NCBI GenBank assembly: GCA_945910005.1
Contig: OX246740.1
Span: 55,359,221-55,423,220, forward strand
From: Isoperla grammatica
Taxonomy: Eukaryota; Arthropoda; Insecta; Plecoptera; Perlodidae
Length of the DNA stretch: 64,000 nucleotides
Reading direction: 5' to 3'
Shown: positions 60,966 to 64,000 of the stretch, in pieces
How the letters are laid out: each line of letters starts with the position of its first letter
How positions within the stretch are numbered: the stretch's first letter is position 1
Position numbers and translations under genes: made by a program
The notes under the pieces: generated by a model
What the model saw: the letters and a program-made list of their open reading frames with translations, nothing else
Told to the model about the DNA's origin: nothing
Databases searched by the model: none

Positions 60966-61116
60966 AGGTTGGAACTCATAGTCGTCCCCTACACCTATAA
61001 ATGCGCCCGTTGTTAACAAGGTAACAGTTTCATACATGTCATTTCCCATATAGAAAACATATCCATAGCAACATTGGGTGCCTCTAGGTGAAGTGGCCGA
61101 CTATGAATTCCAACCT
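60966..61116. mobile_element. Palindromic MITE (copy 2) in the foldback spacer
   Basis: AGGTTGGAACTCATAGTCG at the left and CGACTATGAATTCCAACCTT-type sequence at the right are inverted. Inner words CCCCTAC and GCGCCCGTTGTTAACAAGG match the copy at 27720-27849. This copy is more diverged. Confidence 0.7.
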
Positions 61117-61119
61117 TAG

Positions 61120-61225
61120 TTACAACCAGTGCATGGAGGTCAGGGAGGGTATTACACACCTCGAATCCCAACGAACTCGCTAGTTTTTGCACATCTTCGA
61201 AGTGTGTTTGATTTTTGGTAGTCAA
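61120..61225 (-). pseudogene. Decayed fragment with an LPDLHAL motif
   Basis: The minus-strand frame reads FEDVQKLASSLGFEVCNTLP then DLHALVV. The last part resembles the LPALHAFTGCD block of the same Cys-rich protein family and lies upstream of the Cys-rich piece in the right order. It is broken by the MITE just after this motif, so the inner gene was disrupted by that insertion. Confidence 0.45.
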
Positions 61226-61289
61226 GCGTCAACCAGCTGCCCTACGAGCTTTTTAAAAGTAAATGTGATGATATTAAGTCCAATCAGCT

Positions 61290-61570
61290 ACCACCTTGAA
61301 ACGATTGCCTACTGCTTCAAATCCTGCGGCTGCGAGCTAACCACCAAACAGCGGTCTGGATACGTTGTTTGGACGCCAACCCTGATGTTCCTGATCCGCG
61401 TGGCTATGGATGGGAAACCACGGCAGAAGGAGATCTGAGCAACGAGTGGATGATTGGAACTCCAGTACCTTTGACCGTTATGGATCTCCTAGCCTGAAAC
61501 TGTTGCCGTGTTTGCAAGATGCCGACATGCGAGTGTTTGGCCAATCAATAAAAGTGTACCCACGCTTGTA
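61290..61570 (+). pseudogene. Cys-rich C-terminal fragment (right arm copy)
   Basis: The plus-strand counterpart of 60376-60627: GYGWETTAEGDLSNEWMIGT and PVPLTVMDLLA, then a stop where the left arm has Cys (TGC to TGA), RVCKMPTCECLANQ and a second stop. It keeps the Cys lost from the left arm (TCECLANQ). More stops than the left copy. Confidence 0.6.
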
Positions 61571-61586
61571 AGCTGAAGGATTGTAC

Positions 61587-61650
61587 AAATACCAGTACCA
61601 GTACCAGTACCAGTACCAGTACCAGTACCAGTACCAGTACCAGTACCAGT
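61587..61650. repeat. Hexamer (TACCAG) microsatellite, about 10 units
   Basis: Perfect tandem TACCAG repeats. The left foldback arm has a single GGTACC at the same place (about 60411-60416), so the tract expanded after the arms formed. Confidence 0.92.
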
Positions 61651-62489
61651 AGCCAGCATGAGAATTCCCGTGAGTCAGAAGGTGATTAATCTGACAACTT
61701 GGACAGTGACTGCTAAGGTAGATATAACATAATACTAGTATCATATCACGTATCTCAGCATGGTCATGCAGTCATGCTCTTTTCTAAAAATGTATTTTGT
61801 TGCAGTTGCACACCCATTCAAGAATAACCTGATGTCTGAGGACATTAATTAGAAATTCAGTAACAATCTTAAGAAGTTTATAAGTTATATGATAATTACA
61901 TTCTCTTACGATTAAAACATGATATTGTTATTCGTTAGTGTAATTGCAGTTAAAATTCTGCGTCTTCAGAGTACCCACAAGTAATATTTTAGTTACTAGA
62001 CCTAGTTTGACGATACTTACCTATTGACCTTTGACCGCCATTTTGAATGAATACCGTGAAAACAATGTGATAACAATAAGAACTATTCATTTTTTCACGT
62101 ATTTATGAGTAAGTACGTTGATATAAGGAATATTGGCCAATAAATCGAAGAAAATTTTAGAAAATACCCATTTTGAGGAAATTGACCCCAATCAAGGTCA
62201 AAAAAGGTAAGTAGGTAATTTAATTTTTTTTTTAATAAACTTTATACATTTATCTTACTTAAAGAGTATTTTTAAACTTGCAAACATTGTTTGTTATTTA
62301 ATAAAAAATTATTTAAAAAATTACAAATTTGACCTTTGACCCTGGTTTTGACATAGAAAGCTGGATTTGCCAGAGGTATATCATGGTTTTTTGAAAAGTA
62401 CTCGTCTCAAGCTTTCATTTGATATATGTCATCCTTTGACCCAAATTTTATACCGACCAGGCCTTTTTCGAGCGTTATGCAAAGGACTA

Positions 62490-64000
62490 CTAGTTCTGAA
62501 AATCAAACCTGGAACAAATGCAAGGTCCAAACAAATTACAAATCCTACGTCGGGTTGATTTATCATGATGCGTAACATATTATTCGTTTCGGAATTATGC
62601 TAATGACGTAGCCTCGTATTACGGTAAAAAAGTGTTGGATGCGCTTGGAGAATGCATTGAAACTAGTTCACTCTCCTGAAAGTAAAACTGGTGCCATCAA
62701 TTAAATTACTCCCGTATCAATGAACGAAAAACCGAGATGGAAGATTTGAATGAAAAAGATGTTACATAAAACCAGACATTATCGGCAAACAAACCAGTTT
62801 AACGGCTTCGATGTTTCCGAGGTGATTATAAGCTTCTGTATCACACCTCACACACTTTCAGGACCATTCACCGTGTCTAACAATCTAATGTGTAACACCT
62901 CACTTTCATCCACTCTCTTTCTCTCTCTTGCTGTCTCGCCTACTAGGATAACTTCATAAAGTTTATAGCACTAATTGGAAGAGCGATTACAAAAGCGAGC
63001 CAACATATACAGCGGGAATACGAACGCCATCGTAGTAAATAATTAACCAATTAGGGAAAATATAAACTTAGCGGGAAAGAATGAGTTTTATGGCAAATAA
63101 AAGTAAACCTCTAAATTTTAAAATTTGAATATAGGATTACATTCAACAATTGTTTTTTTAAACACCATATAATATAATTATTTATCCCTTAGTCTTTAAG
63201 CTTCTCATTTGTCTCCATTTTATTCTTTTTTATAGCCTAATACAAATGCCCAATTATTTTAGCTCTTTTCTAAGCCCATTTTCGGTTTTTGTGAATTCAC
63301 ATAAGGTGCTATAGAAGTCTGATAAAAACATGCCCACTCCACCGCAATCCTCCCCCCTCCCCTTCCCACCCCCAAGCTAGGGGCAAGAGCTGAACAACCA
63401 GCTCCTCGTATATCGCTGCTCTTGCCATTTGTGATTTGTTTTGCACGGTGCAAACTCTTCTTATATCATACAAGGTCTTCAATAAGTAGGGGAGACAACT
63501 TTCTCGCTACTTAAATCTGTAGTTGTGGCGCTGTGGTAATAAAATTAATTTTACCATCTCAATTAACTCTTAAGTTCTTATTTCGTATCATCAACTATAA
63601 GGTATTTAAACCGTTTGATGTGATTTGCTAAAAAAAAAAGAAAGGCATTCCCCCGAAAGAGCTTGGCATCGTACGGACAGTTTAATAACCGCCACGATTT
63701 AGACTACATATTTGCGGTATTTTGGACAGGCCCCAACGTGGGAAACGAGTAATAATGCGTGGCTAAGAATGTCCCGAACAGAGGTCAGGTCACGCCCACC
63801 CATTTGACCTTTGTGGGCAAACCTCAACATCCAGTCGTGCCCGCGAGAGGCAGAATCAGGACGACGACTTATTTAAATATTCATTGTTCATTCTAACCCG
63901 TTTCCTGTGTTTATCGTTTCGTTTGACAGATGTAATTTTTCTAGCTTATGTTATATTCGCATAATATGTTGGAGTGACAGAGAGCGAGCGATGTTTGGAC
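62490..64000. other. AT-rich DNA, no gene seen
   Basis: Only short frames. C-rich CCTCCCCCCTCCCCTTCCCA at about 63348-63368. Nothing else recognised up to the right edge. Confidence 0.45.

Larger units (their letters stand above)
59553..62489. mobile_element. 2.9-kb foldback element with ~1.25-kb inverted arms
   Basis: Left arm 59553-60793 starts TAGTCCTTTGCATAACG; right arm 61222-62489 ends with its reverse complement. The arms match along their whole length (examples: GACGAGTACTTTTCAAAAAA, CAAATCCAGCTTTCTATGTC, GTCAAAGGTCAAATTTG) with scattered differences. A 428-bp spacer holds a small MITE. Both arms contain the same decayed coding piece, so the structure arose by inverted duplication of one end of a transposon. 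A 3-bp CTA on both sides may be a target duplication. Confidence 0.85.

Noticed and set aside
61478..61744. Minus-strand ORF with (WY)n repeats
   Set aside because: It is the translation of the TACCAG microsatellite.

Overview
The window is nuclear DNA from an insect. It is AT-rich, has few genes and many transposons. The insect call rests on three tandem, same-strand genes of the Osiris family (DUF1676), which is insect-restricted and encodes secreted or membrane proteins linked to cuticle. Introns of up to 5 kb and heavy transposon load suggest a large genome, perhaps a hemimetabolous insect; the species cannot be told from sequence alone.

Layout. 1-1.5 kb: the 5' half of a non-LTR retrotransposon on the minus strand (ORF1 plus the start of the ORF2 endonuclease). 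1.5-9.5 kb: no gene seen. 9.5-33.1 kb: the Osiris cluster, gene A (9588-15828, 255 aa), gene B (19226-21048, 267 aa) and gene C (23275-33061, 496 aa). Each has three coding exons: exon 1 carries the signal peptide and two-Cys motif, exon 2 the DUF1676 core, exon 3 a basic-to-hydrophobic segment and a Pro/Gly/Tyr-rich tail. Every intron is phase 1. In A and B, exon 1 is exactly 184 nt of coding sequence. 33-43 kb: SINE-like tRNA-derived fragments, tandem repeats and inverted-repeat elements, no gene seen. 43.19-58.46 kb: an array of eleven copies of a ~1.41 kb Helentron-type non-autonomous Helitron (HINE/DINE-like), tandem and nested. 59.55-62.49 kb: a foldback element with ~1.25 kb inverted arms that carry wreckage of a Cys-rich transposon-associated protein. 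62.5-64 kb: nothing recognised.

Most notable points: (1) in Osiris gene A both ends of intron 2 are duplicated, giving four tandem GTAAGA donors and a decoy acceptor that opens a short exon with an early stop; (2) Osiris gene C carries a 217-residue acidic insertion between signal peptide and two-Cys motif; (3) Osiris gene B has lost the second Cys of that motif; (4) the Helentron array preserves its own insertion history, including a clean nested insertion that fixes the element ends and a T-T target, an older single-module copy, and an exon-like ORF; (5) a putative internal promoter with palindromic AGGTCA half-sites lies in gene A intron 1.

All calls come from reading the sequence. Splice sites and promoters are predictions without transcript support.
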